64,000 bases of DNA. It comes from Rhabdophis nuchalis (taxonomy: Eukaryota; Chordata; Lepidosauria; Squamata; Natricidae). A program made the position numbers and the translations under genes. The stretch spans positions 94,717,375 to 94,781,374 of the forward strand of contig CM077644.1 in the NCBI GenBank assembly GCA_039707465.1, written 5' to 3'. The notes under the pieces are model-generated. The model was not told the DNA's origin. It made no database searches and saw only the letters and a program-made list of their open reading frames with translations. This document shows, one piece after another, positions 20,915-33,000 of the stretch; positions within the stretch are counted from its first letter, which is position 1, and every line of letters begins with the position of its first letter.

Positions 20915-21410
20915 ACAAATTGTTGTTGTTGTTCATTGTCTGATCCATCACAACCCCATGAACAATGTTCCTCCAAGCCTTCCTGTCCTCTACCATCCTC
21001 TGGAGTCCATTTAAGCTCACACCTATGGTTTCAGTGACTCCATCCAGCCACATCATTCTCGGTTGTCCCCTTCTTCTTTTGCCCTCAATCTTTCCCAGCA
21101 TTAGGCTCTTCTCCAGTGAGTCCTTCCTTCTCTTTAGGTGGACAAAGTATTTGAGTTTCATCTTCAGGATCTGGCCTTCTAAAAAGCAGTCAGGGTTGAT
21201 CTCCTCTAGGACTGAACTGATTTGATCGCCTTGCAGTCCAAGGGACTTGCAGGAGTCTTCTCCAGCACCAGAGTTCAAAGGCCTCAATTCTTTGGTGCTC
21301 AGCCGTTCTTAAGGTCCAACTTTCAGAGCCATACATTACAACTGGGGAAACCATAGCCTTGACTATACACACTTTTGCTAGCAGGGTGGTGTCTCTGCTT
21401 TACAGCATTA
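20915..21410 (-). pseudogene. Bov-B (RTE) LINE 3' end
   Basis: The minus-strand translation gives the Bov-B C-terminus: VMYGSESWTLR, AFELWCWRRLLQVPWTARRS, then LGKIEGKRRRGQPRMMWLDG, each recognisable from ruminant and squamate Bov-B. Frame changes separate these blocks. The 3' edge at about 20920 is a (TTG)n run. Bov-B is a known case of horizontal transfer between squamates and ruminants. 5' truncated and inactive. Confidence 0.85.
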
Positions 21411-21433
21411 TAAGTATGGGTAGGGAATAGAAC

Positions 21434-21526
21434 AAGGCTGTCAAACCTGCGGCCCATGCCCAGTTTAGCAAAAGTCCCGATATGTCATGTGATGCCATTG
21501 TGATGACGCAAGTTTGATACCCCTGA
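21434..21526. mobile_element. Short hAT-like MITE
   Basis: Starts AAGGCTGTCAAACCTGCGGC, ends CAAGTTTGATACCCCTG. Duplication AATAGAAC at 21426-21433 and 21527-21534 (8 bp, exact). Relative of the element at 2230. Confidence 0.75.
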
Positions 21527-21534
21527 AATAGAAC

Positions 21535-24270
21535 CATGGCTTCCTCCTTTAGCCCCTATTACTAGGAAATGAAGGGAAGAACTGAAACCAAGTTACACAT
21601 TGTATTTGAATGTGGTTACAAAGAAGCAGGACTGGGAATTCTGATTGGCCACAATTCCTAGCCACACAAAGTATTATAGATATATTCAACTAAATGTCAT
21701 TCATATTTTATGTCACGTTATAGGAATAATTAGCGGAGGAAGTATTCCTGGTGCCCTCATCCTCATCTTCCATTTGTGTTTGAAATCCAATAAGATCCTA
21801 TTCTGTATCAATTAACGCAAGAGCTTTATTCAATTTGATGCCACCTCTAAGTAGCTCGGAATGGAATTTTTAATCTCTTAAAATTAATACAACAGTTATA
21901 GTGTTTTTCTTGTTCATCCACTTCTTTAAACAAGTCAGGCTTTCCTTAATTGTTTATTTAATGTTATTCCGTTATTTGTATGTGTTTTATTTTAAATCAC
22001 CTTTGAAGCCAAGAAGAATACATTTATATACAATTTTTTTCTGTATTTGCCTTTAAGTTGGTGGTTACTATTGTTTTCTAACTAAAACAATGGCATATTG
22101 CCACGCTTGTCCACTTCTTGGATTAAGTTAAATAGAAGTGTTTTGGAGTGATCTTCTTTGAAAATAATAAATTTAGCTGGAATATTATTTATCCCTGCTG
22201 ATTAATTTCTTTTCAGGTCTTCAAACGCTCTGTCAAATTCTGATCTAAAAATAAGCAATCATCGTCTGTCAGTCCCCACCTCTTATTTTCTTTCCAGTAT
22301 GTCAACTGTAAAGGTCTTAATTTCTCAAATTATTCTTCTGTCATCAGTATTCTGTCAACAATTTTTTTTTTGAGTTGTAGAGGTCCATTCCATACTTTCA
22401 TTAAAACAGAAATGATGTCTATCTATTTCATATTAATTAATTCCTTTGTAGTGCCGTGCAGTCCTTCCAGCTATCTTTCTCAGTCTTCAGTTTCTTTCCT
22501 AATAATTGTACTGTTAAGAATTTCTGCTATCTCTTCACTGCTCTGGAGTTTTTGAACTTCTTTGTTTTATAAAATTGATTTTTATTCCGTTTCTCGTGTC
22601 TTCTTTAGCTTTTTCTTTTCAGTTCCTCTGATTCATCTGTTGCCTGTATCAATATTTTTCCCCATCTTTTTCCACATTAAAGGCTGTGTTATGAAAACCT
22701 GGCTTTTTTTCGCCTGCATTCCGATCTATTTGATTTTATACCTTTGAACCCTTCATTATTGATGACATTTGTGTTCATTTTTTTAGTAACGCTTTTATTG
22801 AGGTTTTGTTTTGTTTTTTAATCATAGGGCCAAACTGCCATTATAAATATATGGGATCTATGTATCATGAGCAAACTTATTTAATTGTTTTATTGAATAA
22901 AGGGCAGTTGGCCAGGCTTACATAACTGCATGCAATACTAATAAAACTAGGAGATCTCCCAGATGATAGTGCTTTCCCACTACTGGGCTAACCTGACCAC
23001 CCATCTGCCAATCAAATAGCCTCAGATATTGTGATCGAAGTTTGTGCTACTATCGATTTTACCCTTGACTGAGTAAAGCTCAACATGGCACAGTGAATGC
23101 TGTTTCAGAACCAGTTTGTAACTTGAACTTCAAGAGGCAACGTAAACTTTTCCTGGAGCAATTGCAAGCTGAAGTCGCTGTTCATGGACGTGCATGCAGA
23201 GTCAGAGGGGAAAAGCTTTCGGCTATCTAGGCCCCACAAAGATGTGTCTCTTAATAATTTGAAGAGGTTGTGCTCATGGGTGTCATGCCCCCATCAGAGC
23301 CTGAATCTGCAGAGGAAGATAAGCCGGAACTGGAGAGATCAAGGGGTGGCTTTGTTGGCTTCAGAGGAAAATGGGGAAGAGTAGACCCCATTCAGGCCAG
23401 GGCTTTTCAGGATTGGGATGGCTTATAGACAGGGAGGTAGGGGGCGAAGGATGACCAAGTGAGGCTAAGTAGTGAACATGAGAGACAAAGCTCAGGTGAT
23501 GAGCAAGGACCACTCCCTCCCGATCCTCGAGCATGGAGAGTGGAGAGAGGGCAAGAACAGCACAGACTGAGCCAACTACATGGGAGGAGAGTGCCCCACC
23601 CCTCTTCACAAGGCACACCTGGGGACTGAGACTTAACGAGATGCTGTGGGGAGGGGCATTTGTCAAGAACAAATGCTGAATTCCTGAAGGGTTGAGTGGC
23701 TATGTTTGAACTTTTTTGGATTCCATGCATTCTTTCTAGATTTCTTGATTACTTGCCATGCTCCCTTGCTTCCTGGACTCTTCAGCTGGCCCTGCTAGAT
23801 TTCTTGCTGTGCAGCCGTGGTGTTCACAGGGTTGGGCTGGATTATTTGCAGCCAGAGGCTGCTTGAGGTGTGTGTCTGTGTGTCTGTGTGTGATCACTTT
23901 GCTCTGGGTCTTGCCAGACATGTGGGAGTGTTTGGGGAAATTTGGAGCAATAACGGGGCAGTTTGAACTACCAGCTCCTGTGTTATCTCTATGCCATGCC
24001 CCAGGTCATCACAATGGGTGTTTGCAGAAGGCCAGCATGGTCACATGACAAAACGTGTTTAATGACTTCGACTCCACATACTTGCATCAACGGCAAAACA
24101 ATAAGGGTAGACTTTGGGTGATACGTCATAATCTTGGTGTTATTACCATTCGCTACAAACATTTCAATCTGTGCTCATCTATGCTGCAAAATGCTTCTTG
24201 AAATATATTGTACAATCTGGTCTTCAGTATAACTGCTTCTTTTCTTCTTCTTTTTTTTAAAGAATTGACA
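21535..24270. other. Unassigned; possible old retroelement remains
   Basis: 21.9-22.8 kb is A/T-rich, with short frames and T-rich words that look like the complement of a decayed retroelement, but no diagnostic motif was found. 23.2-23.9 kb is GC-richer and resembles LTR or untranslated sequence, without identifiable ends. No gene is supported. Confidence 0.35.
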
Positions 24271-24273
24271 TTA

Positions 24274-24673
24274 TACAGGGAGTCCTCGACTGACAAAAGT
24301 TAATGTAGTGACAGTTCAAAGTTACAACGGCACTGGAAAATGTGGCATGAGTGTTTTTCAGTTACAACCTTTGCCGCATTCCCACGATCATGTAATCAAA
24401 ATTCAGCTGTTTGGCAACTAGCTCATACTTATGACCTTTGCTGTGTCCCAAGATCATGTGATCACCTTTTGTGACCTTCTGACAAGCGAAGTCAATGGGG
24501 AAACCAGATTCACTTAAAAACCGGGTTACTAATTTATCAACCACAGTCATTCACTTAACAACTGAGGCAAGAAAGGTTGTAAATTGGGGCAAATATCACT
24601 TAACAAATACCTCACTTACTTAACAACAGAAATTTTGGGCTCAGCTGTGGTTATATGTCGAGGACAATCTATA
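24274..24673 (-). mobile_element. Tc1/mariner-type MITE, minus copy
   Basis: TACAGGGAGTCCTCGAC at the left and GTCGAGGACAATCTATA at the right are inverted, bordered by TA. Interior words are the complement of those in 8850-9375 (GTGATCACCTTTTGTGACC, CACTTAACAAC). Confidence 0.8.
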
Positions 24674-24771
24674 ACGTCTTGTGAATTATTCCCACCAGTC
24701 TGTTTATTCAGCAAATATTATTATTTAGGCAAATATTAACCAGTACATTTACAAAAGTGTGTGGAGTATAG

Positions 24772-25024
24772 CAGTGGTGAGATTCAAAAAAATTTCCCGC
24801 CGGTTCTGTTGGTGTGGCTTGGTGAGCATGGCGTGGCTTGGTGGGCATTGCAAGGGAAGGTTACTGGAAAATCCCCATTCCTCCCAATCAGCTTGGACTC
24901 GGAAGGCAGAGAATAGATGGGGGCGAGGCCAATCAGAAGTGGTATTTACCAGTTCTCTGAATTACTCAAAATTTCCACTACCGGTTCTCCAGAACTGGTC
25001 AGAACCTTCTGAATACCACCTCTG
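24772..25024 (+). mobile_element. hAT-like MITE (ACCGGTTCTG family)
   Basis: CAGTGGTGAGATTCAAAAAA to CTGAATACCACCTCTG. Flanks GAGTATAG and GAGTAGCT share the first five bases, a weak duplication. Closely related to 17005-17249. Confidence 0.65.
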
Positions 25025-25178
25025 GAGTAGCTGAAAGAACAGAGTATAGCTGAAAGAACAGAGTATAGCTGTGTGAAGGATTGGGAGGTGGGCCTGGAAG
25101 CTGCAAAGTAATGGAAAACAAACCAGGCATAAACAATCAGGAGATTGAAGGGGGTATTATATGTGGTTAACTTATCTT

Positions 25179-26350
25179 ATACAATACAATAGCAGAGTTG
25201 GAAGGGACCTTGGAGGTCTTCTAGTCCAACCCTCTGCCTAGGCAGGAAGCCCTATACCATTTCAGACAAATGGATAGCCAACATTTTCTTAAAGACTTCC
25301 AGTGCTGGGGCATTCACAACTTCTGGAGGCAAGCTGTTCCACTGATTAATTGTTCTAACTGTTAGGAAATTTCTCCTCAATTCTAAGTTGCTTCTCTCCT
25401 TGATTAGTTTCCACCCATTGCTTCTTGTTCTGCCCTCAGGTGCTTTGGAGAATAGCTTGACTCCCTCTTCTTTGTGGCAGCCTCTGAGATATTGGAACAC
25501 TGCTATCATGTCTCCCCTAGTCCTTCTTTTCATTAAACTAGAGATACCCAGTTCCTGCAACCGTTCCTCCTATGTTTTAGCCTCCAGTCCCCTAATCATC
25601 TTTGTTGCTCTTCTCTGCACTCTCTCTAGAATCTCCACATCTTTTCTACATTGTGGCGACCAAAACTGAATGTAGTATTCCAAGTGTGGCCTTACCAAGG
25701 CATTATAAAGTGGTATTAACACTTCACGTGATCTTGATTCTATCCCTCTGTTTATGCAGCCTAGAACTGTGTTGGCTTTTTTGGCAGCTGCTGCACATGG
25801 CTGGCTCATATTTAAATGGTTGTCCACTATGATTCCAAGATCCCTTTCACAGATGCTACTATTGAGTAAGATACCACCTATACCCGTGATGGCAAACCTA
25901 TGGCACGGGTGCCACAGGTGGCACGTGGAACCATTTCTTAGGGCACGCAAGGCGTTGCCCTGTCAGCTCCAGTGCACTTGTGTGCGCTGGCCAGCTGATT
26001 TAGGTCTTCTTTTGAGGCCATTTTTCGCCCTTTGCAGGCTTCAGGGAAGCTCCCTAAGCCTCTGGAGTTGGGGAGGAGAGGCTGTTTTCACCCTCCCCAG
26101 GCTCCTAGAAAGCCTCTGGAGCCTGGGGAGGGCAAAGAAAATGTGCCCAAAGCAGGGGGTCATGCACATAGCATTATGGGTGTGACATGGCCATGCACGA
26201 CCCCCCTGCGCTCCCCCTGCTTTTGGCATGTGAGCCAAAAAAAGTTAGCCATCACTGACCTATACTGTACCTGTGCATTTTGTTTTTCTTGCCTAAATGT
26301 AGGACCATACTTTTTTCACCATTGAATTTCATTTTGTTAGATAGTGCCCA
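25179..26350 (-). pseudogene. CR1 LINE ORF2 C-terminus and 3' end
   Basis: On the minus strand two open stretches give a good CR1 C-terminus: LLNSSICERDLGIIVDNHLN, NRGIESRSREVLIPLYNALV, RPHLEYYIQFWSP, LERVQRRATKMIRGLE, then (next frame) RTRGDMIAVFQYL, RSNGWKLIKE, FLTVRTINQWNSLPPEVV. A stop/frame change lies near 25560-25570. The 3' terminus at 25179-25230 carries GAGTTGGAAGGGACCTTGGA and an ATACAATAC tail. A hAT MITE at 25884-26257 splits it, and CR1 sequence resumes to about 26350. Confidence 0.85.
25884..26257 (-). mobile_element. hAT-like MITE (GTGATGGCGAACC family), minus copy
   Basis: Starts CCGTGATGGCAAACCTATGG and ends GTTAGCCATCACTG. Exact 8-bp duplication ACCTATAC at 25876-25883 and 26258-26265. 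Removing it restores the CR1. Confidence 0.88.
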
Positions 26351-26964
26351 ACGTTCAAGACTGTCTTACCAAAGACAACTCAGCCTAGGTCAAAAGTGGG
26401 ACAGTCTTCCAAATCAAAGAGTCTCTACCATAATGGCCTTACTGTAAATAAGAGTAGGAAAATCCTCTTGCAGTTTTCAAGACTCTCTATTTAATCCAGA
26501 GCAGGCATTAAAAATACCCTACTAAGGTCTTGATTCTTGTTCATGCCTGGCTTTGTGAGACTTGACAGATAGCATTATTTTTTTTTTGAATGGGAGGAAG
26601 GGATGTTTGTCCAGCACAAACATTTTATGTAACCTGAAGATACGGGAAGCAGCCCTTGGTTTTTGGCCACCTTGAAAGTATACCAAGCATGCATACTTTC
26701 AATTATACCAACTTGAAAGGACACCAATCAAGCAGAGCTGACAGTTCTCAGTGTTCAAATATTGGCTACCAAAAAACAAAACAAAAATAAAAACAAGGAA
26801 GTTTGGCAGATGCTTCTCCTTGAACCCAATCACAAACCATTAGGCATGGTGTGTACATATGTCTTACTGTCCAAATAGGTCTGAAAATGGTTAACACAGC
26901 CTGGATCAGTTTCAGGTATATTTTAAACTGGATTAGAAAATAACTGGGAGACAAGAAGTTAGTC
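26351..26964. other. No feature recognised
   Basis: Unique-looking DNA, with a T-run near 26580. Confidence 0.4.
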
Positions 26965-26972
26965 ATGTAGAA

Positions 26973-27107
26973 CAGGGGTCTCCAACCTTTGCAACTTTAA
27001 GTCTGAAGGACTTCAGCTCCCAGAATTCTCCAGCCAGCTTTGCTGGCTGGAGAATTCTGGGAGCTGAAGTCCTTCAGACTTAAAGTTGCAAAGGTTGGGG
27101 AGCCCTG
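26973..27107. mobile_element. Palindromic hAT MITE, 8-bp duplication
   Basis: Same family as 4504. Exact duplication ATGTAGAA at 26965-26972 and 27108-27115. Confidence 0.9.
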
Positions 27108-27115
27108 ATGTAGAA

Positions 27116-27839
27116 GATCTCCATTGTATGTAGATGTTAATGGCTGGGTGTACGCAACATATTAAACCCAAACTAACAAACTGCATTGTGGTTTAGCATC
27201 ATCATGAACAAATCAAGTCTTAAAGCTATAACTTTTTCAAATGTAATGAAGTCCACATAGAGTTTCGGCAATGATTTGATTGTCTTCTCACCAGCCACCG
27301 TCCATTTTTAATGCCCTCAACTTGTTTTTCACACTACAGGAAAAAGAAATTATCTGTGTTCATCCATGCAGGGCTGTTTTAAGAATCTGAGCAGCTCAAG
27401 AGCAGGCAGTTCATTTGAGACTTCGCCTTCATTTCGCTGCTTCCTGTGTGAATACAATTTGGCAATCCATTGAAATCAATGGCCCAGAAACCTGTATGGA
27501 AATCTCAATTGCTGAACATCTCGGGATTGTATTTCAGCAGATTATTTTTATTGTCTTGAAATTGCAAGTATTAATTTACCCGTAGAAGAGAACATGTGCA
27601 AGCCCAAGGCTGAATTGTGGGGTGAACTGATTGGGGTATTGTTTACTGCTTGGTGAGTGGTCTGGTATTGATCCTGGTGTTAATTTCTGCTTATTGGGAA
27701 CCTCAATTGAGGAACTACCAACTCAGATAATCAAATAGTAAGCAACAGCCTATTCAAGGAACCACCATGGAGAAAACAAACTCCCACCATTACTGACAAG
27801 AGCAAGACACCTGTGTATAAACAGAGAAAATTCCACTCC
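27116..27839. other. No feature recognised
   Basis: Unique-looking DNA without repeats or credible frames. Confidence 0.4.
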
Positions 27840-27847
27840 CTTCTAGC

Positions 27848-28280
27848 CAGGGAAGGGCTTCAAAAATTTCAGCAACAGGTTCCCTGCCTGCTTGCTGAGT
27901 GGCCATAGCCTTGGTGGGCATATCTTAGTCAGCTTCCTGCACCATGGTGGGGGTGAGGAGTTTTTGCCTTCCCCAGGTTCCAAAGGCTTTCCTCAAGCAT
28001 TTGGGAGGGCGAAAATTGCTTCCCTGGGCTCCGGACGCCTTCCAGAGGCCAGAAAAGGGCCATTTCTGGTTTTCTGGAACTTCCAGGAGGCCTGATTTTC
28101 CTCCTCTGCAAGCCTCCAAACGGGCCCTGCACTTATCTCGCATCCAAAATGGGCCGTGTAAAGACTCCTGGTAGGGTCAGGGTGAGGGGGGCAGGGCCAG
28201 CCAGGGGTGAGATTTGGAGGTTCTCCAAATCAGCCATATCATTAGCTATGGGTTCCTGAACCCATAGCAGCACACCCCTG
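27848..28280 (+). mobile_element. hAT-like MITE (GGGTTTCAAAATTT family, long form)
   Basis: CAGGGAAGGGCTTCAAAAATT to AGCAGCACACCCCTG. Flanks CTTCTAGC (27840-27847) and CTTGTAGC (28281-28288) match at 7 of 8 bases. Interior resembles 52408-53242 (TTCCAGAGGCCAGAAA; CTGGAACTTCCAGGAGGCCT). Confidence 0.75.
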
Positions 28281-28309
28281 CTTGTAGCACTGATGATGTT
28301 ACCTAGTTG

Positions 28310-28765
28310 CAGTGGTGGGTTTCAAAATCTTTTAGAACCTCTTCTGTAGGTGTGGCTTGCTTTGTGGGAGTGGCTTGCCGGCCATGTGACAGAGTGGGAG
28401 TGGCTCTGCATTCATGTGATTGGGTGGTCGTGACCAACTTGTAAAATGTGGTGAAACTCACTTAACAACGCTCTTGCTTAGCAACCAAAATGTTGGCTCA
28501 GGAACTCTGGCATTTGAAGCACGCAAGTCTTAAAGCTGTCAAGTTACAAAACCCTGGCACCCCTAACCCTTTAGAAAAAAAAAACCCCAGGGGTGTCCAA
28601 ACTTGACAGCTTTAAGACTTGTGGACTTCAACTCCCAGAATTCCTCCTCTCGCTCTTCATCTTGATGATGTGTGGACAGGCAGAGGGAGGGACCTGGAAC
28701 CGGTTCTAAATGGCACTGTAGATTTGTGGAGATTTGTGGTTAGAACTGGCAGGAACCCACCCCTG
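28310..28765 (+). mobile_element. hAT-like MITE with exact 8-bp duplication
   Basis: CAGTGGTGGGTTTCAAAATC to GGAACCCACCCCTG. Duplication CCTAGTTG at 28302-28309 and 28766-28773, exact. Inside, inverted arms AAGTCTTAAAGCTGTCAAG and CTTGACAGCTTTAAGACTT (about 28526-28621) point to a second, nested palindromic MITE. The host is a fold-back repeat fragment related to 60795-61668. Confidence 0.88.
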
Positions 28766-28839
28766 CCTAGTTGGGTAATGAAATGCCAGCAAGGAAACAA
28801 CCAAGCTCCAAGGACACCAAGGACATCACCGTGGTATTA

Positions 28840-29945
28840 CTTTCCTTGATCTTTTTAGGACCAGAGCCACTATTTTGGAAAGAGCAGCCTTCTTCTATAG
28901 GACCAAGAATTGTTCATCTCAAAAGTTTGCATCTATCGATGGGTCAGGAATAGGGAGTGTATTCTTAGTAAACAAAGCATTGGCAAGGGGGGGAAATGGA
29001 GCAGTCTCTCTCTCTCCCTGCCTCTATTTACTCTGGAATTTTCCTCCAACTGCTTAGCGTTCAATATAACTGAGAAAAGAGTCAGAGAATTAAATGCAAT
29101 GGAGCTTTGTCCATAATACATTTTTCATCATTAAACAGTAGTTTCTACATGTATCTGCTTCTCTTGGCTGCAAGGTTATAGCATCATAATTTCAAACTTT
29201 CAACTTAATGGCCATATGTTAATGGATACTATTTTATTGACTAGAAAATATAGCAAGCGGGTTGAGCTGTAGTTATGGTGGTGTCTCTTACCCATCTTGC
29301 TGCTTAGCCTGTATTTGATATTATTGGGTTCCTAAATTAATCTCTATTGCATAATCAATGTTCTGTCTTCTCCCTTCTCCTAGACTTTCCTTAATATATC
29401 TTCTTTTATGAGCCTTAAATAACACGTTTGTTGTTGTTAAAATGGACAGTTTTATCAGGCAATCTCCTCACTCTGATTTCTTTTACTTAGCCCAACTAAT
29501 CCAATTCTCTCCCTTCTCTCTGCCTTCACCTGCCCTGGCATCCCCACCTCCTGTTTAAGATTCATTTATCTTTGACTTTCATTGTATTCATCATTTCTTC
29601 TGTGTACTTAGAAACAAACTGAAACAGGATTTTCAGGTAGAATCTTAAGCTGATCTTGGATAGATTGAGGAGCTCAAACTTGTTAAGGGCCTTGTTGAAA
29701 GGCTGGCGTTTCTTATCTAAAGCAATATGTTTTGGAGCTGATTTGTTTTAAAACCTGATAGACAATCTTTTATTGGAAGTCAAGAATTCTGGAGAAGGAT
29801 GTGTCCCAAGTAGCTCCATCCATAACTTATTTATTTGTTTGCTTAAACAATTTATATAACCATATATAATGAAGGTGACCCTGAGTGGTATACAGAGGTT
29901 AATATCAGGACCACCCCAATTTGTTAAATCAGTATTCAAAAACCA
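28840..29945. other. No feature recognised
   Basis: Unique-looking DNA; no repeat ends or credible coding region. Confidence 0.4.
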
Positions 29946-30480
29946 TGTTGTTGTTGTTAGTTGCAAAGTCCTGTCTGACCCATCGCAAACCCATGGACAA
30001 CGTTCCTCCAGGCCTTCCTGTCCTCTACCATCCTCTGGCGTCCATTTAAGCTCATGCCTATGGTTTCAGTGACTCCATCCAGTCATCCCCTTCCTCTTTT
30101 GCCCTCAATCGTTCCCAGCATTAGGCTCTTCTCCAGTGAGTCCTTCCTTCACTTTAGGTGGCCAAAGTACTTGAGTTTCATTTTCAGGATCTGGCCTTCT
30201 AGAAAGCAGTCAGGGCTGATCTCCTCTAGGGCTGACCAGTTTGATCGCCTTGCAGTCCAAGGGACTTGCAGGAGTCTTCTCCAGCACCAGAGTTCAAAGG
30301 CCTCAATTCTTTGACGCTCAGCCTTTCTTATGATCCAACTTTCACAGCCATACATTGCAACTGGGAAAACCACAGCCTTGACTATACACACTTTTGTTGA
30401 TGCCTCTGTTTTTTAGTATGCTGTCTAGATTTGCCATAGCTTTCCTCTCCAGGAGCAAGCGTCTTTTAATTTCTTGGCCA
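29946..30480 (-). pseudogene. Bov-B (RTE) LINE 3' end, second copy
   Basis: The minus strand encodes VKAVVFPVAMYGCESWIIRK and AFELWCWRRLLQVPWTARRS, then LEGQILKMKLKYFGHLK, the same Bov-B C-terminal blocks as at 20915-21410. It also starts at a (TTG)n run (29946) and extends further 5', with the 'GCTGTCTAGATTTGCCATAGC' region to about 30480. Frame breaks and a small deletion near 30085-30100 compared with the first copy. Confidence 0.85.
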
Positions 30481-30665
30481 TAAGTCATACATGAGGCCAA
30501 AACCCCACAATCTTTCAAAGCACTAAGGCAAAACCATCATACGACTTTTCCCCCCCTCTTTTCCTATTCAGCCAGTACTTTTTTTCATCCATCTGTAACT
30601 TCTGTTACATTTACACAGTTCGGTTCTGGGAAAATAATAGTGCAAATGATGGTCACAGGTTAGCC

Positions 30666-30832
30666 TACATAGGCAGTCCTCAATCTACGACCACAATGGA
30701 TCCCAAAGTTTCTGTTGCTAAGCGAAACCTATTGTTAAGTGAGTTTTGCCCCATTTGATGACTTTCATTGCCATGGTTGTTAAGTGAATCACTGCAGTTG
30801 TTAACTTAGTAACATGGTTGTACAGTGAATCT
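30666..30832 (+). mobile_element. Truncated Tc1/mariner-type MITE
   Basis: TACATAGGCAGTCCTCAATC begins the element and GTTGTTAAGTGAATCACTGC follows. It breaks off near 30832, where a different dispersed repeat (CTTCTTGGATGAGAAGCGAA) starts. Confidence 0.7.
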
Positions 30833-31067
30833 GAATCTTCTTCAGCTTCTTGGATGAGAAGCGAAATATCTTCAAAGAAAAACCAGAAAGTCCAGTTGCC
30901 TCTTGAAAACTCACCTTTGGGACAAGCTCACAAAAGTGGCAGATTGTATGACGCAGGTTTCCCTTGGATGCCTGTAGGCGATCACAGGTTCCATATGTGA
31001 AGTAATTACGCTCATTGAAGGAAATAATAAATGCTGTCAAAGTGTGTACAGTGGAGAAAATTAATTT
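30833..31067. repeat. Dispersed repeat of unknown class
   Basis: Contains CTTCTTGGATGAGAAGCGAA and AGAAAGTCCAGTTGCCTCTT, words I know from widespread vertebrate repeats but cannot place in a family. Non-coding. Confidence 0.35.
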
Positions 31068-31775
31068 CGCACGGTCACTCAAGCCCTCGTCATTTCCCGC
31101 CTGGACTACTGTAATGCTCTCTACATGGGGCTCCCCTTGAGGTGCACCCGGAGGCTCCAGCTAGTGCAGAATGCGGCCGCGCAGGGGATTATGGGAGTCT
31201 CTCGATACTCCGATGTAACACCTCTCCTGCGTGAGCTGCACTGGCTGACTGTGGCTTTTCGGGTGCGCTTCAAGGTGCTAGTAACCATCTTCAAAGCGCC
31301 CCATGGCTTAGGACCTGGCTATTTGCGGGACCGCCTCCTACCACATACCTCCCTCCGACCTGTTCGCTCCCACAGAGAGGGCCTCCTCAGGGTGCCAACT
31401 GCTGGATAATGCCGGCTGGCGACCCCCAGGGGGAGAACCGTCTCTGTGGCAGGCCCTGCCCTCTGGAACGACCTGCCCCCCGACCTATGTACCATCACAG
31501 ACCTACTCCTCTTCCGACGGACCTTAAAAACATATCTATTTCATGCGGCTGGCCTAGCATAGTTTTTAACGATATAGTCCCAATTTTATAACAGTTTTAT
31601 AAATTTTACTTGCTTTTAACCATAAGTTTTTAGCACAGATTTAGTATTTAACCTATTATTAATTTTTATATTGTCATTGTGTTTTACTACTTTTTATTCC
31701 TCTGTGCACCACCCTGAGTCCTTCGGGAGATAGGGCGGTATATAAGTGTAAATAATAATAATAATAATAATTGTA
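31068..31775 (+). pseudogene. L2 LINE ORF2 C-terminus and 3' tail
   Basis: The frame gives SRLDYCNALYMGLPLRCTRR, LQLVQNAAAQGIMG, TPLLRELHWLTVAFRVRFKV, LRDRLLPHTSLRPVRSHREG and then a stop at about 31407, where other copies continue into the AFSVAGPALWNDLPP block (here in another frame near 31430-31490). The tail ends in (AAT)n at 31750-31770. This is the L2-clade C-terminus also found at 58480-59190. 5' truncated. Confidence 0.85.
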
Positions 31776-32036
31776 GAGTTGCTGGAGCATCGGCAAGATG
31801 CCTCAGATGGTAGACCAGTAACATTAAGTAATGTATTGAATATCATATTTAACGGAATGATATGCTTTTAGATACATATGGCATGATTGTTAGACATATA
31901 TTTAGTGATATTTCCTGCTATAGATTTTGATTTGATACTCTTTGTTTCTTTGGTCAGAGGTACTGGATGTTACCTCTGTTAGAGCTGGGCAGATCTCCAA
32001 AGTGGCGTTTTGCTGTAACAATGGTGGAAGTTCTCC
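31776..32036. other. No feature recognised
   Basis: Short unassigned spacer. Confidence 0.4.
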
Positions 32037-32044
32037 TTCTAAGG

Positions 32045-32179
32045 CAGGGGTCTCCAACCTTTGCAACTTTAAGTCTGAAGGACTTCAGCTCCCAGAATTC
32101 TCCAGCCAGCTTTGCTGGCTGGAGAATTCTGGGAGTTGAAGTCCTTCAGACTTAAAGTTGCAAAGGTTGGAGACCCCTG
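32045..32179. mobile_element. Palindromic hAT MITE
   Basis: Same family as 4504; flanks TTCTAAGG and CTCTAAGG match at 7 of 8 bases. Confidence 0.88.
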
Positions 32180-32187
32180 CTCTAAGG

Positions 32188-32992
32188 AGTACAACATGGC
32201 TCCCTTACTATAAAAAAAAAAAGGAGGAAAACACATCTTTCCTTTGCTTGTTACCAGTCCTTAAGACATCCACAGAACAGGCGAAGCCTCTTCCAATCTT
32301 CCTATGCCAGATATTGGAAACAAAAGATGAGGTTTCAGTATCCCAATCATTTCCCATTACTTGAAGAAGTCATGAAATGATGCAAATGCCCAAGACTCTC
32401 TGGGATGGCAGGAAATCATGACTTTCTACCACCAAGGACAAATCTGAACATTCAGATTAGAGTATTGTGCATCATTCAAGGTGCGTGCTATTTAATGTTC
32501 AATCATCTGTCCGTTTTGTCACATTTCTGCCCTCATTCTGGGGTTTCAAAATTCCCATCAATTTTTGTTTGTCTCTAATGCATCCATTTTATATCCTTCT
32601 CCGTAAATGTTTACAAACATTTCTTGAATCGATCCACATTGTATACAATGAAGAGCTCACAAATTCTAAATAGGTGGACTATCTGAAGAATATTTATGGC
32701 TGGATGTGAACACCAGCTCAAACCTAATCCTAGCTCTATGATCAACAAGGGAGATTTCTTCCCGTTTGGCTTGAACTGGGGCACTACCTATTATCAAAAC
32801 AATAGGTCAGTGTTTTTCAAGTTTGGCAAAATTGTGATGTGTGGACTTCAGTTCCCATTCTCCCTGGATAATTCTGGGGAGTCTCCTGTACAATACTCAT
32901 TTTGTATAATGTAGAGAGGTCAGTATCTCATGTAGAGTAAAACTGTCTGCTGCACCATGCATTTTTATCTGGTACAATCATAAGTTCTGATG
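32188..32992. other. Unassigned, with a MITE remnant at 32809-32885
   Basis: CAGTGTTTTTCAAGTTTGGC and GTGTGGACTTCAGTTCCC at 32809-32885 resemble the left end of a hAT MITE; a similar start is near 50790. The rest is unassigned. Confidence 0.45.
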
Positions 32993-33000
32993 GCATTTTT

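Noticed and set aside
23184..24048. Frames of 60-107 codons as part of a host gene
   Set aside because: No recognisable domain, no splice context, and both strands are equally open.
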